Source of the DNA: Batrachochytrium dendrobatidis JAM81
Lineage: Eukaryota; Chytridiomycota; Chytridiomycetes; Rhizophydiales
Length of the DNA: 64,000 bases
Reading direction: 5' to 3'
NCBI RefSeq assembly: GCF_000203795.2
Contig: NW_006281099.1
Coordinates: 109,677-173,676, forward strand
Shown: one piece after another, positions 11,013 through 23,285 of the stretch
Position numbering within the stretch: the stretch's first letter is position 1
How the letters are laid out: every line of letters starts with the position of its first letter
The notes under the pieces: model-generated
Seen by the model: the letters and a program-made list of their open reading frames with translations, nothing else
Told to the model about the DNA's origin: nothing
Databases searched by the model: none
Translations under genes and position numbers: made by a program

Positions 11013-13067
11013 TTATTTAAATTGTCTAGGAGGACTGGGCCATCCCACTTCCCGCATATACACTCTTAGATAAAATCGATGATGCTGCGATGAAATATGC
11101 CTGTGCATTCGTATACACATATCATATCCAATACGTATCTTGAGTCGTCTTAGCATCATCAGGTGCTGAGTAAAAAGTGGCATTAATTGAAACTCCATGT
11201 ACATATTTATAAACTGCTCATGAACGCTGGCATCAAGAGGATCAGGAATCAAATCGCGCCTTGCAAGTAGTGCTCGAAAAATATCAAATGCAAGCAAATA
11301 CCCATCCGATTTGACAGGAAACATCATACAGAGTCTACACAGAGTCCAGTAAATGGGTGATTGAGGTGCGTCTGAAAATGACTCGAGATCGTACCATATT
11401 CGGGTTATAAATTCCTGTGAGGGATAGTGCGGAACAATGTCAAGAGCTGCTGATAAAATAGACAGTGTAAGTTGATTGCTTGGAATACTAGAGTAAAAGC
11501 CAAATATGTGTTTAGCAGTATCTATGGCTGATTGATTTTTCTGAAGAAATGTCAATCTGTTGTGTTTGTTTAAAATGGGATGATCGGGTTGCTTGGATTT
11601 AAGAAGCGACTGAAATATACTCAAGTAGCACTGTTCGGTTGGAGTCAGCCCTTCAGATTGCATCGCCAACAAGGCTGCCATGGAGTACTCTGGTTTCTGC
11701 AAGTGATGAAACAGCTCAATCAAAGCCTCGAACATATCTGCAGTATTAATGTTTTTATATCCCGAGACTTGAGTAAAGTCTTTTGCATCGCAAAGTGCAT
11801 CCACCAGCATCTGCACTTGACTCGTTGCGCCAATAGATACCAATGCCTGTGCAAGAATTCTAAAAAACTGAGCCCGCGATGATAATGCATAGGATTCTAC
11901 TTGCATTTTTTCATCCAATGCACCAGTCAATCTAGCATGGTCAATATGATCAAAAAGTAAACACCATCCATTACTCTGCTGGATAATTGTTTCAACGTGA
12001 CTCAGTGATTCAGACTTGATGTAAGCCCAAATAACCAGTCTCCATTCAGACTCGGTTGGAACAATATTACACTGACCCATATCCTGCATCAACGCATTGA
12101 TATGATCCATACATGCTCCCGGTGTTTGTTTTGTGTGTGCTGCATAGCGAAGCAACATTGTGAATAGTTTTCTTGGAACACATTGCAATGCATTGAAATC
12201 GAGCGTTAGTGATTTGTACAAAATCCATGGATCTTGAGCCATACTAGATTGCAGCTCACTTGTAGAATCAGACGTGTTTGTTGAATGATAATCAGGAGAT
12301 AAGACATGGTTGGTTGTAGATTGTGATTCCAATGGTGTGAACAATGAGAACTCGCCATGAGTCCTCTCATGCAAAACATCAAAATCAGGGATATGCTCTG
12401 ATGGTGAGTTTATATGGGCTTCGAGCAGATTCAAAAGTAGCTTGAACTGCTCGCTGATATCTATTTTAGACCAATCAGTCAATTGCGAGTTTTTTAGCGA
12501 AACGTCGGGTGTGGTATGTAGAGTACTTGGCGATCCATGAGTTTCCCATGCAGTTTTAAGATCATATTGATCATCCGGTTGTTGATTCTGAGATAATGGA
12601 AGGTCAGAGATCCAAGTATTAAATGAATCTTGATTGACAAGTACATTGCCATCATTTTGATCATTTGGGTTGGGTAAATAAAGCAGTGGTTCAACCTGAG
12701 CAGATACATCTGTACTGGAAGCTGAAGAAGCCTTGGATTTATCAACTCCTTTGGAGTATGCAATTATTCTTACTGGAGGTCGTTTACTGGACCGGAAAGA
12801 ATGCGATGACGACAGAACTCGTTGTCGAGGTCGGCCATATCCAATCGGATGTTTTTTGAGCAGCTGCGTCGAAAGCCAGCGACAAGGTGGATGCAAATAA
12901 ACACAATCAAGTCCTTGAAGTGTGAACAGAAAAATACTATTTGCCTTTGGATTTATCGATAAAGGCAGTAGTTTTCTGACAAACTGGATGTTTATATGTC
13001 GACCAACGAGCCTACAGTTCATTTTGCATTCAAAATTTTGGTAACGCCATGTAAAGAAATTTCCCAA
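11013..13067 (-). CDS. Putative mitochondrial PPR-like protein
   Basis: A single uninterrupted frame of 684 codons. I do not recognise a specific family. The N-terminal region after the second Met (residue 16, at 13022) is rich in Arg/Leu and lacks acidic residues, as in a mitochondrial presequence. The C-terminal two thirds are predicted helical, with repeat-like phrases such as EALIELFHHLQKPEYSMAAL and FDIFRALLARRDLIPD. These recall pentatricopeptide helical hairpins but do not give clean 35-residue repeats by eye. A role in mitochondrial RNA metabolism would follow if it is a PPR protein. The start could be 13067 or 13022. Confidence 0.6.
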   Translation of the reverse strand: MGNFFTWRYQNFECKMNCRLVGRHINIQFVRKLLPLSINPKANSIFLFTLQGLDCVYLHPPCRWLSTQLLKKHPIGYGRPRQRVLSSSHSFRSSKRPPVRIIAYSKGVDKSKASSASSTDVSAQVEPLLYLPNPNDQNDGNVLVNQDSFNTWISDLPLSQNQQPDDQYDLKTAWETHGSPSTLHTTPDVSLKNSQLTDWSKIDISEQFKLLLNLLEAHINSPSEHIPDFDVLHERTHGEFSLFTPLESQSTTNHVLSPDYHSTNTSDSTSELQSSMAQDPWILYKSLTLDFNALQCVPRKLFTMLLRYAAHTKQTPGACMDHINALMQDMGQCNIVPTESEWRLVIWAYIKSESLSHVETIIQQSNGWCLLFDHIDHARLTGALDEKMQVESYALSSRAQFFRILAQALVSIGATSQVQMLVDALCDAKDFTQVSGYKNINTADMFEALIELFHHLQKPEYSMAALLAMQSEGLTPTEQCYLSIFQSLLKSKQPDHPILNKHNRLTFLQKNQSAIDTAKHIFGFYSSIPSNQLTLSILSAALDIVPHYPSQEFITRIWYDLESFSDAPQSPIYWTLCRLCMMFPVKSDGYLLAFDIFRALLARRDLIPDPLDASVHEQFINMYMEFQLMPLFTQHLMMLRRLKIRIGYDMCIRMHRHISSQHHRFYLRVYMREVGWPSPPRQFK

Positions 13068-13129
13068 TTCAACAGTTTATAAAACTGAGGTTTGTTCTGG
13101 CTGGAAAGATACTTTACTCTGAATCATTG

Positions 13130-13270
13130 ATATTATACAAAAAGTAGTTTTGATTACTGGGTAATTCCAAGCACCGAGTCGAGAACTTCTACCAAACAAG
13201 CAATATCTGAAGCAACGAGATTTCAACTGCAAGATAAATACAAGTGTTCCATTCTAAGTGAATACGGCTG
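13130..13270. mobile_element. MITE copy 3, truncated (right end only)
   Basis: Only one end is clear: ATAAATACAAGTGTTCCATT followed by GTGAATACGGCTG and then TA at 13271-13272. The left end is not recognisable, so the boundary at 13130 is approximate. It lies between the 5' end of the PPR-like gene and the 5' end of CDK20, and so inside their shared upstream region. Confidence 0.5.
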
Positions 13271-13391
13271 TAGATGGACAATGAGTGATTTATTTTTATA
13301 ACCATTATGACTGATGAGTTTTTTGAATTGCAAGTTTATCTTGTAAACTTCGCGTTCCAGCACTGGATCTCATTAGTATTGTGGTTACTCT

Positions 13392-14833
<1,442 letters not shown>

Positions 14834-14899
14834 CTCAAATTGAAATCCGTATAAATAAAGTGATTCATCTCGATTAAACCTACACGATGCACATCTATA

Positions 14900-15559
14900 C
14901 TATGATAACTTGATAGATGCGCGTGCTGGTGACCCATATACCACTCTTGCCCTATCAGCAAAAGCCGTAACCATTGATTTGCTTACTTCGTCAAGAAATA
15001 GCTTGGATGCTTGGGCATAGATGGCATTCCTAAACTCGAATGCGACATAAAAATCAACAATACACGATCGCTCGTCTGATGATAATGAGGATTTGGATGC
15101 ATGTGGATGTAATTGAGAAATGGGTATAAACTTCCACTCGTTGATGAGAGTTTTGAACATGGCCGAATCCGACGCAACTGCACGAACAGATGTGGGTGAA
15201 GTCACAGTGACGGTTGATATGTAGGACTCACTGAAAGCTTGGAACCCCACCTGAAGTTCAGCAGTGAGTGTGTGAGTTGCAGATACGGACGGAGATCGAT
15301 AAAGAGTGCGAGATGCAGTGCACCATGGCACATATTCATTATAGTGATCAATGTCAGACACCAAGGCGTGCATCTGATGTTGAGAGTATCCAATGATACG
15401 TTGTTCTCGGTATTCTTGCAGTCGAGGTTGTTGAATTTGATTCAGTAACCCAGTCAGAAAGTGACGATTGCGTGCATATGAATAGGATGGGTGAATACAG
15501 GCAGTCAGACTCTGTGAGAATGGACGCAGAACTCTTTTCGATCCATATTTATGGATCAT
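14900..15559 (-). CDS. COQ10: Coenzyme Q-binding protein Coq10
   Basis: Intronless frame of 219 residues. Residues 1-40 or so are basic and Ser/Tyr-rich like a mitochondrial presequence. The START/polyketide-cyclase fold follows: YREQRIIGYSQHQMHALVSD, YNEYVPWCTASR, LTAELQVGFQAFSESY and the C-terminal helix LFLDEVSKSMVTAFADRA. Coq10 binds ubiquinone and is needed for efficient respiratory electron transport and Q biosynthesis at the inner membrane. It is convergent with CDK20 (stop codons 66 bp apart) and divergent from SPB1. Confidence 0.92.
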   Translation of the reverse strand: MIHKYGSKRVLRPFSQSLTACIHPSYSYARNRHFLTGLLNQIQQPRLQEYREQRIIGYSQHQMHALVSDIDHYNEYVPWCTASRTLYRSPSVSATHTLTAELQVGFQAFSESYISTVTVTSPTSVRAVASDSAMFKTLINEWKFIPISQLHPHASKSSLSSDERSCIVDFYVAFEFRNAIYAQASKLFLDEVSKSMVTAFADRARVVYGSPARASIKLS

Positions 15560-15693
15560 CTCAACGTCGATTCAAGTTTTGAATTCAGATTTCAACTCGA
15601 CCCAAAAATAAGAAAAAAAATCTCGAAATATTTTTTTGGTCTGATAATATCCCAATTACTACATATTTTATTAAAAGGTAACATTACTATAGC

Positions 15694-18600
15694 ATGGCAA
15701 GAGACAAGAAAAATGCCAAAGGTCGTTTGGACAAGTATTATCACATGGCCAAGGAGCAAGGCTTTCGTGCTCGTTCCGCATTCAAGCTAATCCAGCTCAA
15801 CAAAAAATACTCGTTTTTGGAAAAGGCCAAAGTGGTGGTGGATTTGTGCGCTGCGCCTGGTGGTTGGTAAGTCTTGTTTAATTCTTTTTCAATTGAATGG
15901 GTTGTGCTAATGCAGGATTGATCTGTCTACTAGGCTGCAAGTAGCTCAAAAATACATGCCTAAACCTAGTTTGATTATTGGTATGTCGAGCATTGTTTTT
16001 GCGAGTGTTGGCATTCTTTGTAATGTGTACTCTATTCATCAACCAAGATTAATTTTGAATTCACTGTTTTTAATATTGATGTTCAATGGTCGGCATGGAT
16101 ACGTTCAAATTTGTCATCTTGCTGGGCTAAATAGGTTTGGATTTGGCGCCTATTAAACCCATTTCGGGAGTTATTACTCACGTCGAAGACATTACCACTT
16201 CAAAATGTCGACAAACAATCAGAAGCGAACTCAAGGACTGGAAAGTCGATGTGTTTCTTCATGATGGTGCACCAAACGTTGGTATCTCCTGGCTTCAAGA
16301 CGCATTTGGTCAATCTGAACTTACTCTCAGTGCTTTAAAGCTTGCAACTGAATTCCTTATGCCAAATGGTACATTTGTCACCAAAGTGTTTCGATCCAAA
16401 GACTATAACAAGCTTCTTTGGGTTTTTCAACAACTCTTTCGTAAAGTTGAAGCAACCAAACCCGCTTCGTCACGTAATGTTTCTGCAGAAATTTTTGTAG
16501 TATGCAGAGAATACCTTTCACCCAAAAAAATCGATCCACGACTGCTTGATCCCAAATGGGTTTTCAAAGAGTTGGATGAAACCAAGAATGTCGATGAGGA
16601 TGATGAGAAAAAAATCAAGGAGCGACAGGGAGCTGTTTTCAACACTTTGTTCAACCCAGAAAAACGTCGTCGATTCCGTGATGGTTACGATGATGAAGAC
16701 TACACACTACATACATCTAATTCAGTCTCGTCCTTTATCCACAGTCTCGATTTTCTATCGATTATGGCTCGATCGCACGAATTGACATTTGATTCAAAAG
16801 ATGAGGTGTCCAAATCCATTTTTGATTCAGCCCTGACAACAGATGGAATCAAGGAATATTTAAAGGATTTGAAAGTATTGGGAAAAAAAGAGTTCAAGTA
16901 TTTGATAAAATGGCGTGAATCCATTCGTACGGTGCTGGGATTAGAAACACGGGCTTCTATTCGTGCCAAAAAACTTGAAGATGCTAAAGAAAAGGCCGAG
17001 GCAGATGCTGCTGCTCAGAAAATCGACGATGAAAATATCAAAGAAGTGGTATGTTGTGAATGGATCAATCCTACTGTATCATTTGTATACTTGGCTTACC
17101 CATTTAACACTATTGCTGTGCATTCTATGTGTAGTTGCTGAAAGAAAATGAGGCTCAGAGAGCTAAAAATCGTAGACTTAAAAAGAAGCAGCGTGAACGT
17201 AAAGCCAAACTTTTGTTAAAGTTGCAGCTTGGAATGAGTACTCCCAGCGATATTGGTCTTGAAGCCGACAGTGGACTTTCCACTCGTCCAGAAATGGATA
17301 TTGACGAAGATACGACTTCTACATCCAAGAAATCTGCTAATAGTTCGCCAGACTCTGCATCTGATTTTACGGATGATAGCCAAGGTGAACAAGATTCAGA
17401 TATTGGATCGGCTTTGGACTCGGACGATGAACGAAGCCGCAAAGTATCTCGTTTAGAAGCTCAAATGGACGCCTTGTATGAGGAATACAAGGCCAAAGCC
17501 ATCGAGCGCAATCCTACTGCCAAAGTCAAAAAGTTGCGCGAAAGCACCAAGACCGAGTTTGAAGAGTGGTATGGTGTTGAATACGAAAAAAAGCTGGAGA
17601 GCAGTAGTGTTGCAGGTGTTACCCAAGAGTCGGATTCAGAGTTTTCATCTTTAGATAGCGATGACAGCGATATGGATCAAGAGGCGGATGAACAGCCAGC
17701 TACATCTGAAAAATCTTCTTTGCGTAAGCGCCATAGTTCTACTAGAAATGGAGACTTTGAAAACGATGAGTTTAACAGCGAGAGTGAGGAGGACTCGTCT
17801 GTGCCCATGTCCAAGCGTGCTCGAGTCTTTTTTGACAATCCTATTTTCGACATGGTCAATGACAAGAACGACAAGCCCAAAAACGCCAATGCGGGCAAGA
17901 AAGCAAAAAGCATGTTTAAAGACGAGATGGTGCTCTCTACCGACGAGGAAGACAATGAAAACGGGGAGTCGATTCAGCAAAAAAAGGCCAACAAAAAGAA
18001 GAAGAAACAAACCAAGGATGAGATGCTCAATGCTTTCAACGAAAATGAGTCTCACCAAGAGACTAACAAGGACGATTTTGCAGTTGTTCCTGTTGACAAA
18101 GATCAGGATCAAGAAGATGTGGATGACAATTTTATTCTTGATACAGCACAAAAGTATTCTCTTGCGCAGCGTATGCTGACTAAATCTGGCAAGCGCGATT
18201 TAATTGATAATGCCTATAACCGATACTCTTTCACTGATGATCCTGGACTTCCACTGTGGTTTACTGAAGAAGAGCAGCATCACAACAAGCCCACAATGCC
18301 AGTGACAAAAGAGGCTGTGGATATTATCAAGCAGCGTATGCGTGCATTGGATGCACGACCAATCCGTAAGGTTGCCGAGGCGAAATTCCGTAAACAGATG
18401 CGTACTCAACGCCGAATTGAAAAGATGTCCAAAAAAGCCGAGGGTTTGAACAATGATGAAGAGATGCCCGAGAAAAGCAAACTTGAGGCTATTTCCAAAA
18501 TGATGAGCAAGGCCAAGAATACCAAGGAGCATACCAAACCCAAACTGGTTGTTGCCAAAGGTGTGCATCGTGGTGCACAGGGCAGACCCAAGGGCGTTAA

Positions 18601-18765
18601 AGGAAGATACAAGGTAAAATTGGAATTTGCGATGATTTGATGTGGGGGTTCAATGACTTTTTACTGACTATTTAAACTTTGACATAGATGGTAGATGGAC
18701 GCATGAAGAAGGAGTTGAATGCCATGAAGCGACAAAAATCAAAAGGAAAAGGACGCAAAAAGTAA
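15694..18765 (+). CDS. SPB1: AdoMet-dependent rRNA methyltransferase Spb1
   Basis: Exons 15694-15866, 15934-15980, 16135-17048, 17135-18613 and 18688-18765 give 896 residues. The N-terminal FtsJ/RrmJ domain has the SAM loop [32 protein letters not shown] and [11 protein letters not shown], supplying the K-D-K-E catalytic residues. The middle is acidic and coiled, and the C-terminal Spb1 domain ends in [18 protein letters not shown] and a Lys-rich tail. Spb1 2'-O-methylates a conserved A-loop G of 25S rRNA in pre-60S particles in the nucleolus. For exon 2 I chose the acceptor at 15933 over one at about 15915 because it yields AAPGGWLQVA, matching the family. A MITE starts 5 bp after the stop codon. 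Confidence 0.95.
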
Positions 18766-18770
18766 AATTA

Positions 18771-19134
18771 CAACTGTATTCACGTAAAATGAAACACTTG
18801 TATTTATCTCGACTTTGTTTTGGTCCGGAATGAACAATGGTTGAATATTCGTTGTGCTTTCTTGATAGAAATTGATCTTGGTTGACACAGCAACATTGTA
18901 TGGTATTTACAATCAAACTCATATCTGTATCTTGAAACCTCGAATATGTTTGTACTCGAGTTCAAGAAAACAATGATTGCAATAGTTTCATCATCAATTA
19001 CCAGAAAAGATATGAGTAAACTAAAGGATCCGTGACACAGGTTATCCAGTCAATGTGGTAGAAATCATCATTTTGAGATTGGCAGTTTATTATGCACTTT
19101 GGCATTCTAGTGTTCATTTACGTGAATAAGACTG
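18771..19134. mobile_element. MITE copy 4 (complete)
   Basis: A 364-bp element with ends CAACTGTATTCACGTAAAA and its inverted counterpart TTTACGTGAATAAGACTG. TA flanks both ends (18769-18770 and 19135-19136). It is an almost exact reverse complement of copy 5 at 20552-20917, sharing long words across the whole length. It forms the 3' untranslated region or terminator zone of SPB1. Confidence 0.9.
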
Positions 19135-19358
19135 TAAATCTGTCGTGATTGACAGTTGTTTAAATGCCAATTGAGAAATACACACAACTGAATACATTAA
19201 TGAGGATATATATTGAGATTCGTGTTAATTATCGATTGGAATATTCTGAACAGTTAATACGATCATCATAGTGTTGATCGTATTAGATTATTGTTGAATG
19301 GACATCAATTGAACAGTAACTGAACAGCAACCCTGACTTTTCCTATTTACCAACATTC

Positions 19359-20569
19359 ATGTTCCAACTCAAGTCTACAGTCTTGTGTCTTGACTCATCA
19401 GATAAAACAGTTACTGGCATAGGTATTGGTTGCTGGCGCATTACTACTACCAAGAAACCTATATGTAATGCTGGCGAACTTGATAGGTGTGTCCAATATC
19501 TTGCAACTATTACATGAGTTTGTTATAACCTAATCTACCGATTGCACATGTAGTATCGCCAAGCGAGTCACTATTCCACTCCCAGAAATGCTATTTGGCA
19601 ACAATAGTTTAAAGCTTGAGCATTCGTCTGGTATTGTTTTTGAATTCAATGCCGTCGATGCATTGGAGTTGGTTGATGCATCTCCCGAAGCTGCTGACAA
19701 GATCAAAGTCGCTTGCTCAGAGCAGTGGACAAAGACCAGGTAAACCCATTCACTTTGATACTTGTCTACTCCATTATGACACTGATTAGATTACCCATTA
19801 GCTCAAAAGAGCATGAAAAGATTCATCATGTCATCAAACCTTACGATTGGACCTACACTACGAATCACAAGGGAAAATTGTATCAAACAGAATCTGCTGC
19901 AAATCATTACACATCTGGTGATCCAGTGCAGTTCCAACCGTCTGAAGTGGGGATCAATATAAAGAAACTGATGGAACCAGAGCCTATTGGGTTTCATAAC
20001 GAATTGATCTTGTTTGAGGATGAGCTAGCTGATAATGGCATCGCAATCCTGAATGTCCGCGTGGTGAGTTGTATCGCATCTTGACTGGCTGCAGTTTCTA
20101 TCCAAGTCATCACGGTGCTGATCTGTTGTTTTGTACTGACGATCAAACTTTTACAGAGAGTCATGCCTACTTGCTTCTTTGTTCTTCAACGCTTTTTTAT
20201 GAGAGTGGATGGTGTTCTTTTTCGTATCCATGACACAAGGGTATATCATGAGTTTGCCAGTGATGCACTCATTCGTGAATACACAACTTGGGAAGCTTCT
20301 TATGATGTTGTTAAACAGGTAAATAGGCTTACACGCCAACTGAAATTCCATCCATGAGCATATCACTCACCAACTACATCGTGTAATGATCATTTTAGTA
20401 TTTACAGGTTCCCAAAGATCCAATTAAATCGCCTGTGCAGGATTTATCTCAAATGACAGATATGAATTGGGTTGCATCTATTATAGAAAAGGTTACCAAG
20501 CCCACTTCTTTTGTGCGAGAAAGTGTTAAACTTGCCAAAACTCCCGATTTACAGCCTGTATTCACGTAA
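19359..20569 (+). CDS. TIP41: TIP41-like TOR/PP2A regulator
   Basis: Exons 19359-19486, 19554-19739, 19802-20063, 20157-20318 and 20408-20569 join in frame to 299 residues. Family signatures are GIGCWRITTTKK, LPEMLFGNN, VIKPYDWTYTT, IGFHNELILFEDELADNG, VRVMPTCFFVLQRFFMRVDG and RIHDTRVYHE. Tip41/TIPRL binds PP2A-type phosphatase catalytic subunits and modulates TOR signalling. The final residues (LQPVFT) and the TAA stop are encoded by the left terminal inverted repeat of MITE copy 5, so the native C-terminus has been replaced or extended by transposon sequence. The gene is bracketed by two inverted MITE copies. Confidence 0.93.
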
Positions 20570-20917
20570 ATGAACACTAGAATGCCAAAGTGCATAATAA
20601 ACTGCCAATCTCAAAATAGTGATTTCTACCACATTGACTGGATAACCTGTGTCACGGATCCTTTAGTTTACTCATCTCTTTCTGGTAATTGATGATGAAG
20701 CTATTGCAATCATTGTTTTCTTGAAACCTTGAATACAAACATATTCGATGTTTCAAGATACAGATATGAGTTTGATTGTAAATACCATACAATGTTGCTG
20801 TGTCAACCAAGATCAATTTCTATCAAGAAAACACAACGAATATTCAACCATTGTTCATTCCGGACCAAAACAAAGTCGAGATAAATACAAGTGTTTCATT
20901 TTACGTGAATACAGTTG
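20552..20917. mobile_element. MITE copy 5 (complete; overlaps TIP41 3' end)
   Basis: A 366-bp element. The left end CAGCCTGTATTCACGTAAA lies inside the last codons of TIP41; the right end is TTTTACGTGAATACAGTTG. TA flanks are at 20550-20551 and 20918-20919. It is an inverted, near-identical partner of copy 4. A frame of about 50 codons readable in both copies is not a transposase. Confidence 0.9.
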
Positions 20918-21187
20918 TAATTTTATTCAACCTAGTACAACTCAGTCAGTCCAAATCCAAATCCAGATCCACATACATCAACACTACTGTTCAAGTTTAA
21001 ATAAATCAAACTTTTGTTATGAATACATACCGAGATAAAGTGCTAGCTGAAACCAATCGTTTTAATGGTATGTTCAAATGTTGAGTTGCTGAGATCTACT
21101 CCATGTATACATGCGTCGGTTAGTGGTACGAATGCCATCAAATTGATCATGTCATTATGGTATTTACTGTTGGTGTTTTTCTGTGGG

Positions 21188-22787
21188 TTAATGCATGTTC
21201 ATTCGCACTCTAGGTAGCTCAAATTGAAGCTGAGTTGATTCGGTAATAAATTCGGGGACTTGTTCCTTTTCAGCAACTTGGCATGGGATATACAGGGGGA
21301 TAGTCCGATTTTTAAGGTAAGGTCTAGCAGCAGCCGAATTTGGATTTAATGGTTTGCCACTTAGCGAATAGCCAGCACCAGATTCATATACCTTGACAAA
21401 TTGAAAACACGACGATATTTAAAACAAGTCGAGATTCTTCATTATAAATACATGAGCGATATCCTGTTTACATTTGACAAACAGTTACCTTTTTAGGAAG
21501 TGGGATATTGTCACGAAAGAGTTTAATAAAATGTTTTTGTGCGTGGCTTCGAACTGCACTGGCATCTCTTGTTGCAATATGTCGTGCCAGCTTGATGGGT
21601 TTCCAAGTTCATGTTAGTTTAGCAGCTGTATATTGAATATCATGAATGCCAAGCATATTTACAAACCCACTTGATTCCAGTCACGACCATAAATCTCCAA
21701 CCCTGTCTTGAGACGATCAACCTCTTCTGTAGTAAATTTCCCAGCTCTGGTGCCTTTAGTCACTACCTTGCATTTTTTTGCTGACGAGATGGGTTTTTGA
21801 TTCAATGGTATATCGACTGTCTTGTGTGGTAAAGCAATCGATCCATTATTATGTATAGATGCAATATGCTCATTTTTTAAACCTGAATGAATCAAATGAC
21901 GATTTCTTTTAAATCCTTCAGCAGCTGCTGTGCAATCCTCTACACATAGTGTCAGTACTTTAGTAGAAAACTACAATTTATTTTTGTAGTCCAATCCAAT
22001 CAGACAAGTTCAAGCATTTACCTTTGTGGGTTTCATGTACGGAATGTGATGAATTCATCGACTCGGGATTCACTCCACCGCTTTCGTAGAGTGCGGCTGC
22101 ATACACCAAACTTGAAATCCCAGAATGATTGTAAACCAGTTTGGTATTTATGTTTTGTGTTTCTTTTGATTTGGATGGTACAGATTCCCAATTTTGATGA
22201 ATGCCATCTGCTGTGGATCTATGTGTAGAAGAAGCATGCGTGATAGGTGCAAGATCCGCTAGCATGCGGAGTGCTGAAGGGTATTCCAATAAACTTTCAT
22301 ACATTTGGGAATACTGAAAAGTGTTTTTAGTGCAAGGGGCCATACACGATGGAGTGGATTGTAGTGTTGTGTGAATCGTAGCTGATGTCTGAAGTCGGGT
22401 CAGTGCAGTCGAGGTGGATATTTGCAAGTTCATAGTATTAGGGTTGACTAGATTTGAAATTTGATATGATTCACATTGAAAAGAAGCTGGTATCTTGTGT
22501 TTCATATCTATTTAGTGGATGAAGCAGATTTGGTGAATTAGATTTGGCTGTAATCAAAAACCAAACAATATCGTATTGCCATGGTGTCAAGTTATTCCAA
22601 CCCCACCAGATCAATCAATAACCATTTTTTGATGTTTGGCTATTACAAATACCAATACATCATCCTTGACATCCTTGTAACATGCACTTGCATCATGATT
22701 TGACATACCATACGTTTTACTTGGATTCTCACCATAGTCAAACCGCGTTTTTGACAGCTTGTTAGTTTGATTGATCCGAGATGCCAT
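21188..22787 (-). CDS. Myb/SANT (SHAQKYF-type) DNA-binding protein
   Basis: Five exons (22709-22787, 22022-22507, 21671-21939, 21489-21590, 21188-21391) join in frame to 379 residues. The single Myb repeat is split by intron 3: TRAGKFTTEEVDRLKTGLEI, YGRDWNQ, then LARHIATRDASAVRSHAQKHF. The last phrase is the SHAQK(Y/H)F signature of one-repeat Myb factors. It is followed by IPLPKK and GAGYSLSGKPLNPNSAAARP, a conserved extension seen in such proteins of fungi and protists. The N-terminal half is polar and low in conserved motifs. Probably a nuclear transcription factor; its targets are unknown. The donor before LARH is the weaker GTGGGT. Confidence 0.82.
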
Positions 22788-23285
22788 TTCCGTGTGAATA
22801 TTGAATCTCGAGTGGTATTGACTTTATCACTAGAAATTTGAAGCAATCAAAATGATTACAATGCTATTTTTAAAATTGACAGTGATTTGCCTGATGCAGA
22901 TAGTCTATAGACGATTCAATTCATTTATAATATTAGTGATGCTTCAAACGACTGGCTTTACAAGGCATATTTTCCATGTTCAACTATGACTCAATCTTGA
23001 ATGGGTTGAAAATGGGATTTCAGTATGAACAAATGTGCTCAAACCATTTAGATCAATGGTCTTGATAACTGCCATCTTACCAAAACTCTGCACCAATGAG
23101 TAGGATTGAAAGACAAATAAACGACTAGTAATGAACCAAAGTAAAGGTTGAAATAGAACTCAAAGTTTGATGCGATTCGATAAGATCAAAATACGAGATA
23201 TCAATCTGTTTTTGACAGTTTTTAAAAACTGATTGATTCGACACTTGAACGCTCAATAGAGTTAAAAATAGTTTTATTCGTACGT
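22788..23285. other. Intergenic: Myb-gene promoter and tomosyn 3' region
   Basis: This 498-bp AT-rich spacer has no supportable gene. It holds the upstream region of the minus-strand Myb gene and the 3' end of the minus-strand tomosyn gene. Confidence 0.4.

Noticed and set aside
17651..18151. Hydrophobic antisense ORF of 166 codons opposite SPB1
   Set aside because: It is a shadow of the acidic/Lys-rich SPB1 coding strand; the antisense of GAA/GAT/AAG codons gives Leu/Phe/Ile runs.
18668..18922. Shared frame of about 50 codons (MSLIVNTIQ...) in MITE copies 4 and 5 as a possible transposase or gene
   Set aside because: It is short, without transposase motifs, and present only because the two elements are near-identical; other copies do not keep it open.
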